Shown here piece after piece: positions 12,127 to 23,729 of a DNA stretch of 64,000 bases. Source of the DNA: Hydrangea macrophylla (lineage: Eukaryota > Streptophyta > Magnoliopsida > Cornales > Hydrangeaceae); the NCBI GenBank assembly GCA_033977485.1, contig CM066988.1, positions 77,286,669 to 77,350,668 on the forward strand. Direction: 5' to 3'. The notes beneath the pieces were generated by a model. The model was not told where the DNA came from. It saw nothing but the letters and a program-made list of their open reading frames with translations, and ran no database searches. Made by a program: the position numbers and the translations under genes. How positions within the stretch are numbered: the stretch's first letter is position 1; each line of letters starts with the position of its first letter.

Positions 12127-12135
12127 CTATAAATA
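12127..12135 (+). promoter_or_regulatory. Copia-2 TATA box
   Basis: CTATAAATAGG is a near-consensus plant TATA box, 22 bp after the palindrome cluster. It is absent from the 3' LTR because of the 186-bp deletion. Confidence 0.75.
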
Positions 12136-12496
12136 GGGCAGCTGCGTTCTAGAAAAGGAGTTCATCGTTTTAGAACGTCAGAAGCTGCAGAAACTATTTT
12201 TAGAGCCCCAAACCTTCTTTTTCCTCTCTATTAGAGATCCCACCATCTCTAGTCTCTTCGGCAAGCATCCGCAGGAGACATAAGGGTGAAGACAACCTAG
12301 TGGAGGCTGCTGCATCACCAAGGAAGAAGAAGAAAATCAGAATTGGGTTCAAGACACTAAGGTATAACTCTTGTCCCCTCTTGTGCGCATCTATGGAATT
12401 AACGAGTAGTAGATCCTGGGCTACCATTAAGTTTTTACAACTTGACTTTTCCGCTGCACGTTTAAACTTTTAACTTAAACCGGTTTTTCCACAACT

Positions 12497-12508
12497 TGGT
12501 ATCAGAGC
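12497..12508 (+). other. Copia-2 primer-binding site
   Basis: TGGTATCAGAGC lies three bases after the LTR end and is complementary to the 3' end of initiator methionine tRNA. Confidence 0.95.
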
Positions 12509-14207
12509 CACGCTCGTTTGGATCTATAGATGCATTTTTGGAACACTATTTTGATTTGCATGTTGATTTTGGAACTGTTTTTGAAACTGCATCATCACAG
12601 ATCTGTTTCTACAGTGTTATCGCAGCAGAGTACAAATCTGTGATTGCATAGGATGCAAAGCGGGTTTGATCGATCAATCATCTTTCGATCGATCGAATAT
12701 TCTCGGTACTCAAGCGATCGAACAGTTTTTGATCGATCGAAACCTTCTGGTGTTCGATCGATCGAATATCATTAGATCGATCTAGACAGACTCTTTGTCA
12801 GGTTCTCTATTTCACAGTTTTAAAGAATTTTGAAATTAAAAACTTTAATTTTAAAATATTCTGCAAATTTTTTAAATCATTATGTAAAACAAACTGTTCA
12901 AGCGATTGAACAGTGTTCAATCGATCGAAGGTTCGAGCGATCGAACGGTCTTCGATCAATCGAACTGTGACAGAGAAGTAAGATGATGTTTGAAGTTCTA
13001 ATTCAGTATGTAAAGAGTTTGTATACTGTGTGAATCAATTAAGTGTTCCAATAGTTACATATATTTGTTATGTATGTATGGATGCGTGTACGACTAACCC
13101 TTTTGCAGCTAGATTAGTCGCCATCTCCCATGGCACCAAGTCATTTGAATATTTTGTATTTAAATTGTTTGAGATTGGTGCATGTTGTAATTTAAGTTTG
13201 GTTTGGTTTTAAGGCATATGTAAAGGGCGCTGCGACTTCAATCCTACGAAAAGGAAAGTCGCACCGGTTTCCCTAGCCTTTTATTGTATTTTGTTGTTGC
13301 TATTTCTATTTCTAGATAAATCGTAAGCTTCGAAAGAAGCATAGGACAAATGTAATAGAATTAGAAAATCCATGAAGATGGAGCAAGGAGCCGTTGTCCA
13401 TGATGATGGAGCTGGAGGCGATCAAACCAAAAGGAGGTTCTTTGGAGATAGAGCCATGGGAGATAAAGGCATTGTTTGGATGTCTTTATTTTCAATTTTA
13501 GGTTTTTATTTTATGTGCTTGGTTTGTGATTGGAATTTAATTATATTGTTACTATTTGCATGCACGTAAAACAAGTTTTCTAAAATAAAATTCAAAAACC
13601 ATTTCAACGCATTAGTAAACATTGGATGTTTATGGGTAATGTGTGGAAACATTTTTCAAAAGCAAAATCCTTATTTACTAAATCTAGTGGGAGAGGGTCT
13701 TATTAATAAACACCCACGATCTTCCATTAACGGTTCACTGTAAGATGAGTGGTGCATTCTGTGTCACCTCGTCAGGGGTGATCATTCCATACGGAGGGTG
13801 CATTACTCATTGGTTACTAGATGTGAACTTCCTTTGATAGAATCAATCAGACGTGTTAGAGGGTGACCACCACACGGAGTCGCTACTTGAGACGGTTGTG
13901 ATTGGATCCTAGTTAATAGTACACACTAGCTAAGCTATGGATAAGGGATCCCACACGGGGCATTATTCAGAAACTTAGAGATCAAAAGGGATCGGGAGTC
14001 ATAACTTGTTTTGCAAGAGTTGCATAGCGGACAAGTCATGATAAATCGAAAGATCGAACATTGACCACCACACGGAGGCTTTATTCTTTCATTTCGATAT
14101 TCCGGTGACTTTGTTTTAAAATAAGAGTTTTAAGGATTCTTTTATTTCAAACTGTCAAATCTGATATTCATATTTATTTTGTTTTTTGATTTTTACAGTA
14201 AATCATA
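12509..14207 (+). other. Copia-2 leader with two further palindrome clusters
   Basis: There are 1.7 kb without a supported gene. Palindromes of the same kind cluster at about 12666-12787 (TTTGATCGATCAAT, TTCGATCGATCGAA twice, TCAAGCGATCGAAC) and 12897-12966 (TCAAGCGATTGAAC, TTCAATCGATCGAA, TTCGAGCGATCGAA, TTCGATCAATCGAA). 13740-14100 has loosely repeated phrases around CCACACGGAG. A pyrimidine-rich acceptor-like TTTTTACAG (about 14190-14198) precedes the gag ATG, so a leader intron is possible. Confidence 0.6.
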
Positions 14208-15675
14208 ATGTCTGGATCTACATTTAGTCCACTTGCCACCATACTCACTCAAAACAAGTTAACTGGAAATAACTACACTGAATGGAAAATGAAACCTTGA
14301 CATTATATTAACTGCGGAGGATCACATATATGTCCTCACCACCCCATGCCCCGAAGAACCCACGGAAAATGCTTCGGCAATTGCCAGACGCGAGTTCGAC
14401 AAATGAAAGAAGTCAAATGGAATGGCTCGTTGCTATATTCTGGCCTCAATGGCTAGTGTGTTGCAACACCAATTCCAATCGATTGATTCTGCCAGTGACA
14501 TTATCACATCCCTAAAAAAGATGTTCGGGGAGCATGGCAGGCCTACTAGACAGGTAGCCATGCAAAAGATAATGAGTGCAAAGATGTCGGAAGGGACTCC
14601 AGTCAAGGAACATGTTTTAAAAATGATTGGTTATTTAAACGAGCTAGAGACCCTAGGTGCCAACATCGATGCACAGATCCAAGTTGATATGATCCTCAAT
14701 TCGCTGTCGCCTTCATTCGCTCAATTTAAACTTAACTATAATATGAATCAAATGAATTTTTCAATGAGCAAATTAATGAGTTCTCTTTTAGCAGCGGAAG
14801 GGGTGATCAAACCTGGGGTCAACGTCTTGAACGTTGAGAAAAGCGCTTCCTCTTCCCGATCTACACCGAAAGGAAAGAAAGGGAAGAAGAAGGCTGGCAC
14901 TGGTGGTCCAAGTGTTGGACCGGTCCCTAAGATTGCAAAATCTAAGGGAAAAGGTAAGGGCAAAGGGAAGGTGGGTGGCCAAGGCAAAGGAAAGTGTTTC
15001 CAATGCGGTGAGAAGGGCCACTGGAAGAGGAACTGTCCAGAATTCTTAGCTACAAGAGTTCAAGGTATGATTGAATCACATGTGATTGAAGTAAGTTTTA
15101 TTACGGATACTTCAAACACTTGGTGCATTGATTCTGGTGCGACTAACCATATCTGTAATTCATTGCAGGGGTTCAGATCAACCAGGAGGTGCAGTGATGG
15201 GGAAATCATACTTACTCTAGGTTCTAGTGCAACCGTTTCTGCGGTTGCTATAGGAGTCGTAGTTTTAGAATTTCTAGACAACAAAGTTTTGATTTTATCA
15301 GATGTACTTTACGTCCCTTCAATGAGACGTAATTTAATTTCAGTTTCTAATTTATCGAATAATGGTTATTCTTTTCATTTTGGAACTGAAGTTGTTATTA
15401 AAAGAAATAGTTCTTTTATATGTTCTGGTGTTAAATCAAATGGTTTGTATGTGATCACTCCCAATATTTCTAAAGATTCTTACTTGGAACTTAATAACTC
15501 AATGGTAACTATACCATCTAAAAGAAAAGAACCTTCCACTAATCCAACAAGGCTTTGGCATATGAGGTTTGGCCATATCAATCTAAATAGGATAGGCAGA
15601 CTAGGTCAAAGAAGGGATCTTAGGCGATTTGGTTCTCGAACCAATGGAAGTTTGCGAGTCTTGTTTAGAGGGTAA
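14208..15675 (+). pseudogene. Copia-2 gag, zinc knuckle and protease (broken)
   Basis: The gag ATG is at 14208 (MSGSTFSPLATILTQNKLTG), matching the Copia-1 Gag start. An extra A near 14291-14294 shifts the frame to a stop at 14298-14300, and a TGA at 14404-14406 stands where Trp is expected. The frame then stays open from 14422. It contains the UBN2-type Gag core, a glycine/lysine-rich basic linker, a complete CCHC knuckle CFQCGEKGHWKRNC (14995-15037), protease site WCIDSGATNHICNS with the catalytic Asp (15129), and the GAG-pre-integrase motif LWHMRFGHINLNRI. Another frameshift near 15604 ends it. Apart from the breaks the domains look well preserved. Confidence 0.93.
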
Positions 15676-16390
15676 GATGACCAAAAGGCCCTTTCCTGCA
15701 AAGGGCAATAGAACCAATGCATTGTTGGAATTAGTTCATACTGATGTGTGTGGACCAATAAATATTAGAGCAAGGGGTGGTTATGAGTATTTCATAACAT
15801 TTACCGATGACCACTCTAGGTATGGATATGTGTACCTAATGCAGCACAAGTCTGAAGCCTTTGAAAAGTTCAAAGAGTTTAGGGCTGAAGTGGAGAAGCA
15901 ATTGGGCTCAGATATCAAGGCCATTCGATCTGATCGAGGTGGCGAGTACCTCTCTAATGAGTTTATTGATCACCTCGTACAGAATGGGATTCTATCATAG
16001 TTGACTGCACCTGGCACGCCTCAGCAGAATGGTGTAGCGGAGAGAAGGAACCGGACTCTTTTAGACATGACTAGGTCAATGATGAGTTATTCAGAGTTGC
16101 CATTATTCCTTTGGGGTTATGCTTTGGAAACCGCTGCATACATACTAAATCTAGTACCAAGCAAATCTATTCCCAGGACACCATGGGAGATGTGGATTGG
16201 GCGCAAGCCTTCTTTGTAACATCTCCGGATATGGGGGTGTCCGACACATGTGCTGAAAGGAAAGATGAGCAAGTTGGATTCTAGATCAGAAGTATGCTAT
16301 TTTGTAGGGTATCCAAAGGGTACTTATGGATGGTATTTTTATGATCCAAGATAACAGAAAGTATTTGTTAGTACAAATGCTGTTTTCTTA
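15629..16390 (+). pseudogene. Copia-2 integrase (broken)
   Basis: It begins VCESCLEGKMTKRPFPAKG and carries the first Asp in ELVHTDVCGP, the second in IRSDRGGEY and the Glu in [10 protein letters not shown], so the DDE triad is intact. Three in-frame stops break it: TAG at 15998-16000 (expected Gln), TAA at 16217-16219 (expected Gln) and TAA at 16352-16354. All reading pieces downstream of the first frameshift share one frame with the RT region, so single-base changes rather than indels ended this part. Confidence 0.93.
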
Positions 16391-16405
16391 GAGGATGATT
16401 ATATC

Positions 16406-18175
16406 ATGAACCATAAACCTAAGGGAAGGATAGATCTGAGAGAAATAGAAGGAGAGCCCTCAGTCCAACCCACAGTTAATAACGATGTAAATCAAGAAAA
16501 TACCACTTCTTCACCCATTTCTGCACTGGTACCTCGTCGTAATGGGAGGATTATCAGCCAGCCTGATAGATATATGTTCTTAGGAGAAGTTTTTGAAGCT
16601 GTCTCCATAGAATCTGAATCTGATCCTGCCACATATGAAGAGGCAATGGCTGATGTTGATTCAGATCATTGGATTAAAGCTATGAAGGCTGAATTAGAAT
16701 CTATGGATTCTAATCAGGTCTGGGATCTTGTAGAACTTCCAGCCAATATTAAACCCATTGGTTGTAAGTGGATCTACAAGAGGAAAAGAGCATTTGATGG
16801 AAAGGTTGAGACCTATAAGGCTAGGCTTGTAGCGAAAGGTTATACTCAGAGGGAGGGCATTGACTATGAGGAAACCTTCTCGCCGGTGGCCATGCTCAAG
16901 TCCATCAGGATACTCCTATCCATTGCTGCATGCCTAGATTATGAGATCTGGCAGATGGATGTCAAAACTGCATTCTTGAATGGCAATCTTGAGGAGGACA
17001 TCTATATGCAACAACCAGAAGGGTTCATAGCTGGTCGGAAAGGTAACTTGGTATGTAAGTTACAAAAGTCCATTTATGGGCTTAAGCAGGCGTCTAGAAG
17101 TTGGAACATCCAATTTGACCTAGCGGTCAAGTCCTTTGGTTTTATACAAAATCTGGATGAACCTTGTGTATACAAGAAGTGTGAAGGAAAAGTGGTGGCT
17201 TTTCTTGTGCTTTACGTTGACGACAATCTACTCATTGGAAATGATGTAGCGGCATTGTCAACGGTCAAGTTTTGGCTAGCTAGTACTTTTGATATGAAGG
17301 ATCTAGGAGAGGCGAGCTATATTCTAGGGATAAAGTTCTTTCGGGATCGCAATCGAAAGATAATGGGATTATCTCAAGCTGGTTATATCGATAAAGTGTT
17401 AACTAGGTTTTCAATGGATAATTCGAAGAAAGGTTTGTTACCTTTCAGGCATGGTTTAGCGTTCTCCAAGGACCAGTGTCCTAAGACACAGGAGGAGAGA
17501 AATCGCATGGCAGGAATTCCATATGCTTCGGTAGTTGGAAGTCTCATGTATGCGATGTTATGTACTAGACCAGATATCTATTTTGCCATTGGCATGGTTA
17601 GCAGATATCAATCGAATCCAGGTCCAGAGCACTGGACAGCCGTTAAGCACATTCTTAAGTACTTGAGAAGGACTAAAGATTACATGCTTATGTACCGCGG
17701 TAGTGAGTTAATTCCAGTAGGATATACTGACTCAAACTTTATGTCAGATAAAGATTCGAGGAAGTCTACATCCGGACATCTCTTTACCTTGGGAGGTGGT
17801 GCTGTTAGTTGGAGGAACATTAAGCAGAAATGCATTACAGACTCAATTTGTGAAGCCGCAAATGAAGCTGTTTGGCTCAAGAAGTTCCTTATGGAGCTCA
17901 AGGTGGTACCAGCGTCATTGTCACCTATTACGCTTTACTGTGATAATAGTGGGGCAGTGGCTCAGTCCAAGGAGCCAAGGAACCACGGGAAGGGAAAGCA
18001 CGTAGAGCAAAAATATCATCTTATCCGAGATATTGTTCAACGTGGAGATGTAACTGTCACCAAGATTGCCACCGCTGACAATCTTGCTGATCCGTTTACA
18101 AAGGCCTTGCCACAGAAGGTCTTTGATCGTCATCTAGATAGTCTAGGTCTTAGATGTAGTTCTGAATGGTTATGA
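16406..18175 (+). CDS. Copia-2 reverse transcriptase-RNase H open frame (589 codons)
   Basis: This is the C-terminal half of the copia polyprotein. RT motifs: KWIYKRKRAFDGKVETYKAR, ETFSPVAMLKSIR, QMDVKTAFLNGNL, SIYGLKQASRSW and the catalytic LYVDDNLLIGND (YVDD at 17213-17224). RNase H: YTDSNFMSDKDSRKSTSG, YCDNSGAVAQSKEP, KHVEQKYHLIRD, ADNLADPFTKALP. At about 17844-17856 the sequence reads ITDSICEAANEAVWL, lacking the usual STMEAEYVA stretch that holds the catalytic Glu; Copia-1 keeps it. RNase H is therefore predicted inactive although the frame is open. It would only be translated as part of the broken polyprotein. Confidence 0.95.
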   Translation: MNHKPKGRIDLREIEGEPSVQPTVNNDVNQENTTSSPISALVPRRNGRIISQPDRYMFLGEVFEAVSIESESDPATYEEAMADVDSDHWIKAMKAELESMDSNQVWDLVELPANIKPIGCKWIYKRKRAFDGKVETYKARLVAKGYTQREGIDYEETFSPVAMLKSIRILLSIAACLDYEIWQMDVKTAFLNGNLEEDIYMQQPEGFIAGRKGNLVCKLQKSIYGLKQASRSWNIQFDLAVKSFGFIQNLDEPCVYKKCEGKVVAFLVLYVDDNLLIGNDVAALSTVKFWLASTFDMKDLGEASYILGIKFFRDRNRKIMGLSQAGYIDKVLTRFSMDNSKKGLLPFRHGLAFSKDQCPKTQEERNRMAGIPYASVVGSLMYAMLCTRPDIYFAIGMVSRYQSNPGPEHWTAVKHILKYLRRTKDYMLMYRGSELIPVGYTDSNFMSDKDSRKSTSGHLFTLGGGAVSWRNIKQKCITDSICEAANEAVWLKKFLMELKVVPASLSPITLYCDNSGAVAQSKEPRNHGKGKHVEQKYHLIRDIVQRGDVTVTKIATADNLADPFTKALPQKVFDRHLDSLGLRCSSEWL

Positions 18176-18179
18176 GTGC

Positions 18180-18190
18180 AAGTAGGAGTT
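18180..18190 (+). other. Copia-2 polypurine tract
   Basis: AAGTAGGAGTT immediately precedes the TGTTGGG start of the 3' LTR. It lies five bases after the pol stop codon (18173-18175). Confidence 0.85.
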
Positions 18191-19510
18191 TGTTGGGTTT
18201 GTGCCCTCAAATCATTACTTTATATATGAGACATTGACATTTTAATGTATGGATATCAGCTTTACATTTAGTTATGTATGTTTCTTTCATGAGATGATTG
18301 TTATCCTTAAGTATCATAGTAAGTAATTCGTGTATGTATGAGATACATACAAGTGAGATACGAATTACTATTCTTTGTTACTTAGAATGTGTCACAGTGG
18401 ATGATGAGACTGGATATCTCATCAGGTTTACACTGTAGCATGATTAACTACCATTGGATGGAGTGATTAATCTCAATCACTAGAGTTTAACTCTTAGTTA
18501 ACATGCTAGAGCTTATAGTGCATTGACGGACCTGAGCTTTCCTATTGACACTCAAGACTGTCAATCAGTCGATAAGAACTCATAACTTGTATAAGGTACG
18601 TGTTCTTAATCTTGAGACGATTATGAACACAGACTGTGGATATGGCTGCTTTGATTTACCAAAGTGAGGTCTATAGAAGATCAACACCTGGGTATCTTGG
18701 GTATGTCATATTCATAGGGTTGTGAACATATATTGTCAAGACAGAATCTACCCTCTGTTTCAGAGTAAGCATTCCATTGAGAATGTCACCAAGTCGATTA
18801 CTGAGTACTGCAGTCTTGTTGATAAGAGTTATCAACATGTTTGGTAATCATGAGAGGTGAATGGGACTCAAGGAATACAAGAAGTAATCATGATTCAGGC
18901 TGACAGTAACAGTTATCCGACTACCTGAATATGATTACGAATGCTGAAGGTAGAGGGACATTAGTACAACATACAAGTCTAGTTATCGCTTCGGATATGT
19001 TCTTTTGCGTTGGAGTTCAGTTATCTTTTTATAGTGGAGTAAACGTTAACTGACCAGTTAGTTAGTTTGCTGAACAAAGAGTTTGGTCACGGTAATTAAC
19101 AAACTGGTCTGAGCCAACAATAAAGAGCCTAGGAGGTCCCACTCTTAGCTTCGCCAGGGTACTTGGAAAGACACATGAGGAAGTTTTAGAACGTCAGAAG
19201 CTGCAGAAACTATTTTTAGAGCCCCAAACCTTCTTTTTCCTCTCTAGTAGAGATCCCACCATCTCTAGTCTCTTCGGCAAGCATCCGCAGGAGACATAAG
19301 GGTGAAGACAACCTAGTGGAGGCTGCTGCATCACCAAGGAAGAAGAAGAAAATCAGAATTGGGTTCAAGATACTAAGGTATAACTCTTGTCCCCTATTGT
19401 GCGCATCTATGGAATTAACGAGTAGTAGATCCTGGGCTATCATTAAGTTTTTATAACTTGACTTTTCCGCTGCGCGTTTAAACTTTTAACTTAAACTGGT
19501 TTTTCCATCA
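18191..19510 (+). repeat. Copia-2 3' LTR with promoter deletion (1320 bp)
   Basis: It starts TGTTGGGTTTGTGCCC and ends TTTTTCCATCA before the CTAGG duplication. It matches the 5' LTR except for about two dozen substitutions, a few small indels, and loss of the block equivalent to 11984-12169. The junction GAAGTTTTAGAACG at 19179-19192 has GTT microhomology. The lost block contains all six palindromes and the TATA box. Confidence 0.95.
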
Positions 19511-19547
19511 CTAGGAACCTCTTCTTTTTTATATTTACATATAGTTA

Positions 19548-19580
19548 CTAGGTACAACACGTGCATATGTGCGTTGCACA
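19548..19580 (-). other. Helitron 3' terminus (hairpin plus CTAG)
   Basis: Minus-strand reading: stem-loop TGTGCAACGCACA (19568-19580), 16 bases, then CTAG (19548-19551) followed by T outside. A short GC-rich hairpin before CTRR and insertion next to T is the Helitron 3' signature. Rolling-circle transposition would terminate here. Confidence 0.75.
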
Positions 19581-20959
19581 TGTTGAATACTATGTTAATG
19601 CTAAGGAATGAAACACATAAACGCACGTGTTGAATACTGCGTTGCTGTTGAGAAATGAAGCACATATAGATAGATTATCTATACACCAACCGGTTCAATT
19701 TATGTGTGGATAAACGCAGTACTATATTAATTTGAAACAGAAAAACATACAATCAAATGCCAAAAAAAAAAAAATCCAGTACACAATTTAAACAAAAGAA
19801 CAAACAATATCATACCATTTGGAACCGAGGCAAACCCACCAAATCAAAACAAAACCCATCAGAAATTGGAAAGAAATAGGCACATTCTATATAGATAATC
19901 CCCTTCTTGTCATTTCCAAAAGTATATCAAATTCTTCATGCAAACAAGAAGAAATCACAACGATCTAATTCTGTACATGACATAGATAATACCTAAATCC
20001 ATTGCAAAGTAAGTTTTACACCTATATACAGTAGTGGAACAACTTAACTCAAAATAGATAATATTACTATTTAACATACATTTGCTTTACACAAAAACAT
20101 GTTATCATTAGACTGTGTGCATGAATCAAAAGATAATAGCACTTTCTATGCCATAGTACCAAAAAGTTGAATTATCTTCATCAGTTTTTAAGCATTAGAT
20201 TTAGAAATATCTACCATGGATATATCAGATTCATGTGGTGGAGTTGAGACAGACGGGGCATTATGAGTGTTTGATACTTCAATTGCATCATACTGCTCTT
20301 GCGTTTGTTCCACCATCGATGAAGCGGTAACCATGTCCTCTTTGTTGTTACTTTCGCTGCACCCACCACAATGTTGTCATCCTAAAACAAGGCTTTCCTA
20401 GAGAATGCAAGCGTTGATGGGGAGGCTATTGTAGTAGTAGGAGGGTGATAATTCTCAGCAAAGGAGAGATTAAACACTATTTTCATTTTCCCACAGTATA
20501 ATACTTTTCATGCGGTTTTACTACAACAATCACCTCTCCATCACTTTTGCTTTTGATGAGGGAAGAAATTTCCACTTTTGAGTCCTAGAAAGAGTTGCAA
20601 TATTAACAACAAGAATACATATATAAATCCACAAACATGATGTAAATCCTCCTTGTGAGTCTCGTATTTTATGACTGATATTTTCATTCAATTACCTATT
20701 TCTTACACAATTACAACTTAATAAATGTGTGAAGAATTTTCTGCTCACTTCTTAATTTCTATAATATCTATGAATTTCCTTTCAAATATATCAAAGGCAT
20801 CACATTCATATGTATTTTATGTATCACCCATGACAACAAAAAAACTTTTAGCAAAACAAAAGAAAGTGAAAATAGATAGGCATTGCTTCTAAAGTAAGAT
20901 AATTTGTCAATATAACTCGCATTGTCCAAACTGTGCATTATTGTTGTTGCTTCGCATGA

Positions 20960-23240
20960 AAGCACCTTTTTAACATATATCTCGAACATTGTCCCATGTA
21001 TGGTTCCACTTGGATCAGTCGCCTTAAGATGGAGGCAACACATGTTTGATATGCAAAAGTGAAGAAAATACATTTAACATAATGTTGCATCAGTACTTTC
21101 AAATTAAAATTTTAAAACTTATACAATGGCACTGCATGTACATCGACACGTTTGCAGGTGTTATAGTCAAAAGTATGCATGAAAGGAGTAAAGGTTCCTC
21201 CATGACAAGCCTCGTAGCTCATGTAGTGGAATTTTTGTGTCAGATCAATCATCTCCAGTGTACACTTCAGAGAGTAGTTTTTCTAATATAACATATATAA
21301 CACACTATGTTAATATATATATATATAAAAATATAAGCGCAAATACTAACCTTCATATAAATAAAAGAGTTCCATGATTTATTGATTGAGACTAATAAAA
21401 AATAAATGAGAACATCACGTTGTTAGGAAGATTGGCCATAGATGCTATAGAAGTGATTTTATGAGGTGCATAGTTTCTTGAGGTATTAGTGATGGCGTGG
21501 AAGCTTTCTGAGGGCATACATTCATTAACTTTGGCAAGATTGCTAGATAGCTTGGACAATTAAAAGTGCCTCTAAAGAGTTGACATAAATTGTTAAAGGA
21601 AAAGGTAAAAGGAAAATTTTATGAAACAAAGAAGTTCTATCAAGTAACAACATGAGAATACTTGAATTACCATGTATTTAGTTGGCGCGTTTCAAGAGTA
21701 TCTAGATCAATTGCAATCGAATTTTGGCCCTTTGTCGCTAATGAAGTGCCTATGAAATTTGTGGAAACAAAAGCTTTTTATATGGTTTTAGTGATATAGA
21801 GTAAGCAAGACACTTAATTACTTACCATTATAAGAAACCACCTTTAAATGCCTGACAACAATCACTGGTTTTCTTGTTGGAGCATTTAATAGGATCATAC
21901 CCTTACCATCCACAAACTGATTCCACATTGAAAAAGCATAGGCGTCATTCTGTAACTTAACAAATTCTTTGAAAAAAATATTGGTGCCATATACATACAT
22001 ATACACATATATATGTGATATATATACATATACATATACACATATACTTTATAGTTATTTCATTGGAAAATTTATATACATATACATATATATATGTGTG
22101 TATGTGTGTGTATTCAATAGTAAAATAAGTAAATTTTCAAAAAACAAATTGTTAAGGTAAAATTAAGTAACTAAAAATTTCCTTTACTTTTGTAGATCAA
22201 TTTAAGCATACCTAGAAAAATTGAAATAATGACACAAGGACACAAAGGAATAATAGTTTAGCAAATAAGAATGGCTAGCTAGTTGCCACATAGAAATGTT
22301 AAAATAGGTAGTTTGAAACATAACAGAATATGCAATTGTTTATACTAAACACACACTCACAAATAAGGCGGGGAAAAAAACAAAGAGGGGAAATTGAAAA
22401 GAAAAGAAAGAAAGACAAACACCACACTATAATTAGAAATGCTACTTGTCTCTAATAACTATAATTAGTCATCTATAATAACTAATTTAGAATTTTAACT
22501 ATTATAGTAAAGATAATAAACTCTTTTCCTTTTAGTTACAAACAAGATACCTAAAGATACCTAATTAAGCAAATATACGTAGTTATGTATATGATTTAAA
22601 AGCAATGACAAGCTACAAAGCATGGTAATTCAAGTAGGCAAAGTTAATGCGAATTTGATAATTTTCAAACATAATCAGCCTTGTATTTGTGGGCAGTAGG
22701 TGGTTGAGGTTGAAGAAAAGATAGTAAAATGAAGATAGTATGCATAAGGAAAAAATGTTGAACAAGAACGAATGAAAAGAGATAAATTACTCAGTGCTTA
22801 TGATAAACACTTCTTGTATCCTTGCTGGCCCATATGATATCTTACGTTCTTAAACATGATTGAGGTATAGTGCTATTCCAATAATATCAACTGTAGAAAG
22901 AGTTAATAATTGCTCTTTAATATTAATCCTCAAACAATTTAAAAATACTTGGAACATAATTAGAAGAGTTAGCAGTCCTAGTAAGGCTATCCTTGTAAGA
23001 TTCAAGATTGTCAAACGAGACAAAGCCATCTAATTGAGGTAAGATCATCACATCTTTTTCAAGCACTTCCTTTATATTCGATTTAGACAAAATTGTCCAT
23101 TGATATTCATTTGGAACAATGCAGAACTTGTCGAGTATATGTGGGACTCTACAACTGGAAATGTCATACTTTCGTCCCACCAATAGTTTATCTTCAATGA
23201 GCGCAATATCATCTTCAAAAATAGCACGAGTTCCCTGCTA
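20960..23240 (-). pseudogene. Helitron-encoded RPA1-like single-strand DNA-binding protein (multi-exon remnant)
   Basis: Three OB-fold-like blocks appear in the order of RPA large subunit. Block A (23236-22923) reads AIFEDDIALIEDKLLVGRKY, then ISSCRVPHILDKF and YQWTI, preceded by a TTTTAGCAG acceptor-like site. Block B (about 21957-21826) contains FSMWNQFVDGKG and KPVIVVRHLKVVSYNGK. Block C (about 21300-20960) contains LEMIDLTQKFHYMSYEACHGG, with Tyr where a zinc-binding Cys is expected, and KATDPSGTIHGTMFEIYVKK. The blocks are separated by AT-rich intron-like DNA. Many plant Helitrons carry such a gene beside Rep-helicase. I infer a presumed role in protecting single-stranded transposition intermediates. 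Confidence 0.68.
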
Positions 23241-23729
23241 AAATAAGATTTGCATAAGATGTATAGTTCTAAATAAAATTATTTGAAATCTTAAATAAAC
23301 ACACAGTAACTCTGAATCTGCTATGATCAAGTGTTGGAATATTGTACTTGTCTCTGTCACTCCTAGGGAGAAAGCTGCTTCTTATATGGGCTTGGTTGGG
23401 ATTCCTGAGGAAGGCTTTTTTCAAGAACAATAGCTTTAACAATCCATGGATAGGGGGTAGTTGGGGTTATGTCATTTATCGCATAATTTTTGGATGCCAT
23501 GGTACCAACAAAACTTGCAAAAGAACATTACAAACGCCAAATACAAATCAGAAATACATGAGCGATATGATGAAAGTTAGCCAAAAAAAAAAAAAAAACT
23601 AAGACTAAAAAAATGAGTGAATGGAAAAGGCTATATTGGAGTATCATAAGTTATACAAATAGGCTTTTATAAATTATATATATGTACATATACACAAAAA
23701 TAAAGCCACAAAATCAACCCCTTGTAGTG
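23241..23729. other. Spacer between helicase and RPA-like parts of the Helitron
   Basis: AT-rich, with an A-run of about 17 at 23582-23599. No supported gene. Minus-strand fragments are too diverged to assign. Confidence 0.4.

Larger units (their letters stand above)
10987..12493 (+). repeat. Copia-2 5' LTR (1507 bp)
   Basis: It starts TGTTAGGTTTGTGCCC and ends TTTTTCCACA before the primer site. It contains a palindrome cluster (11995-12105), a TATA box (12127-12135) and a leader-like segment AGAACGTCAGAAGCTGCAG. It keeps the 186-bp block that the 3' LTR has lost. Confidence 0.95.
10982..19515 (+). mobile_element. Copia-2: Ty1/copia LTR retrotransposon with CTAGG target-site duplication
   Basis: The element proper is 10987-19510, flanked by CTAGG at 10982-10986 and 19511-19515. 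Order: 5' LTR (1507 bp), initiator-tRNA primer site, leader, gag, protease, integrase, RT, RNase H, polypurine tract, 3' LTR (1320 bp). LTR identity is about 98% by eye outside one 186-bp deletion, so it is younger than Copia-1. Its proteins resemble those of Copia-1 (MARCYILASM, VCESCLEGKM, LYVDD), yet the LTRs are unrelated by eye. It is not autonomous: there are several stops, frameshifts and an RNase H deletion. Confidence 0.96.

Noticed and set aside
22001..22115. Tyr/Ile-rich small proteins
   Set aside because: Translation of (TA)n and TATACA low-complexity sequence.
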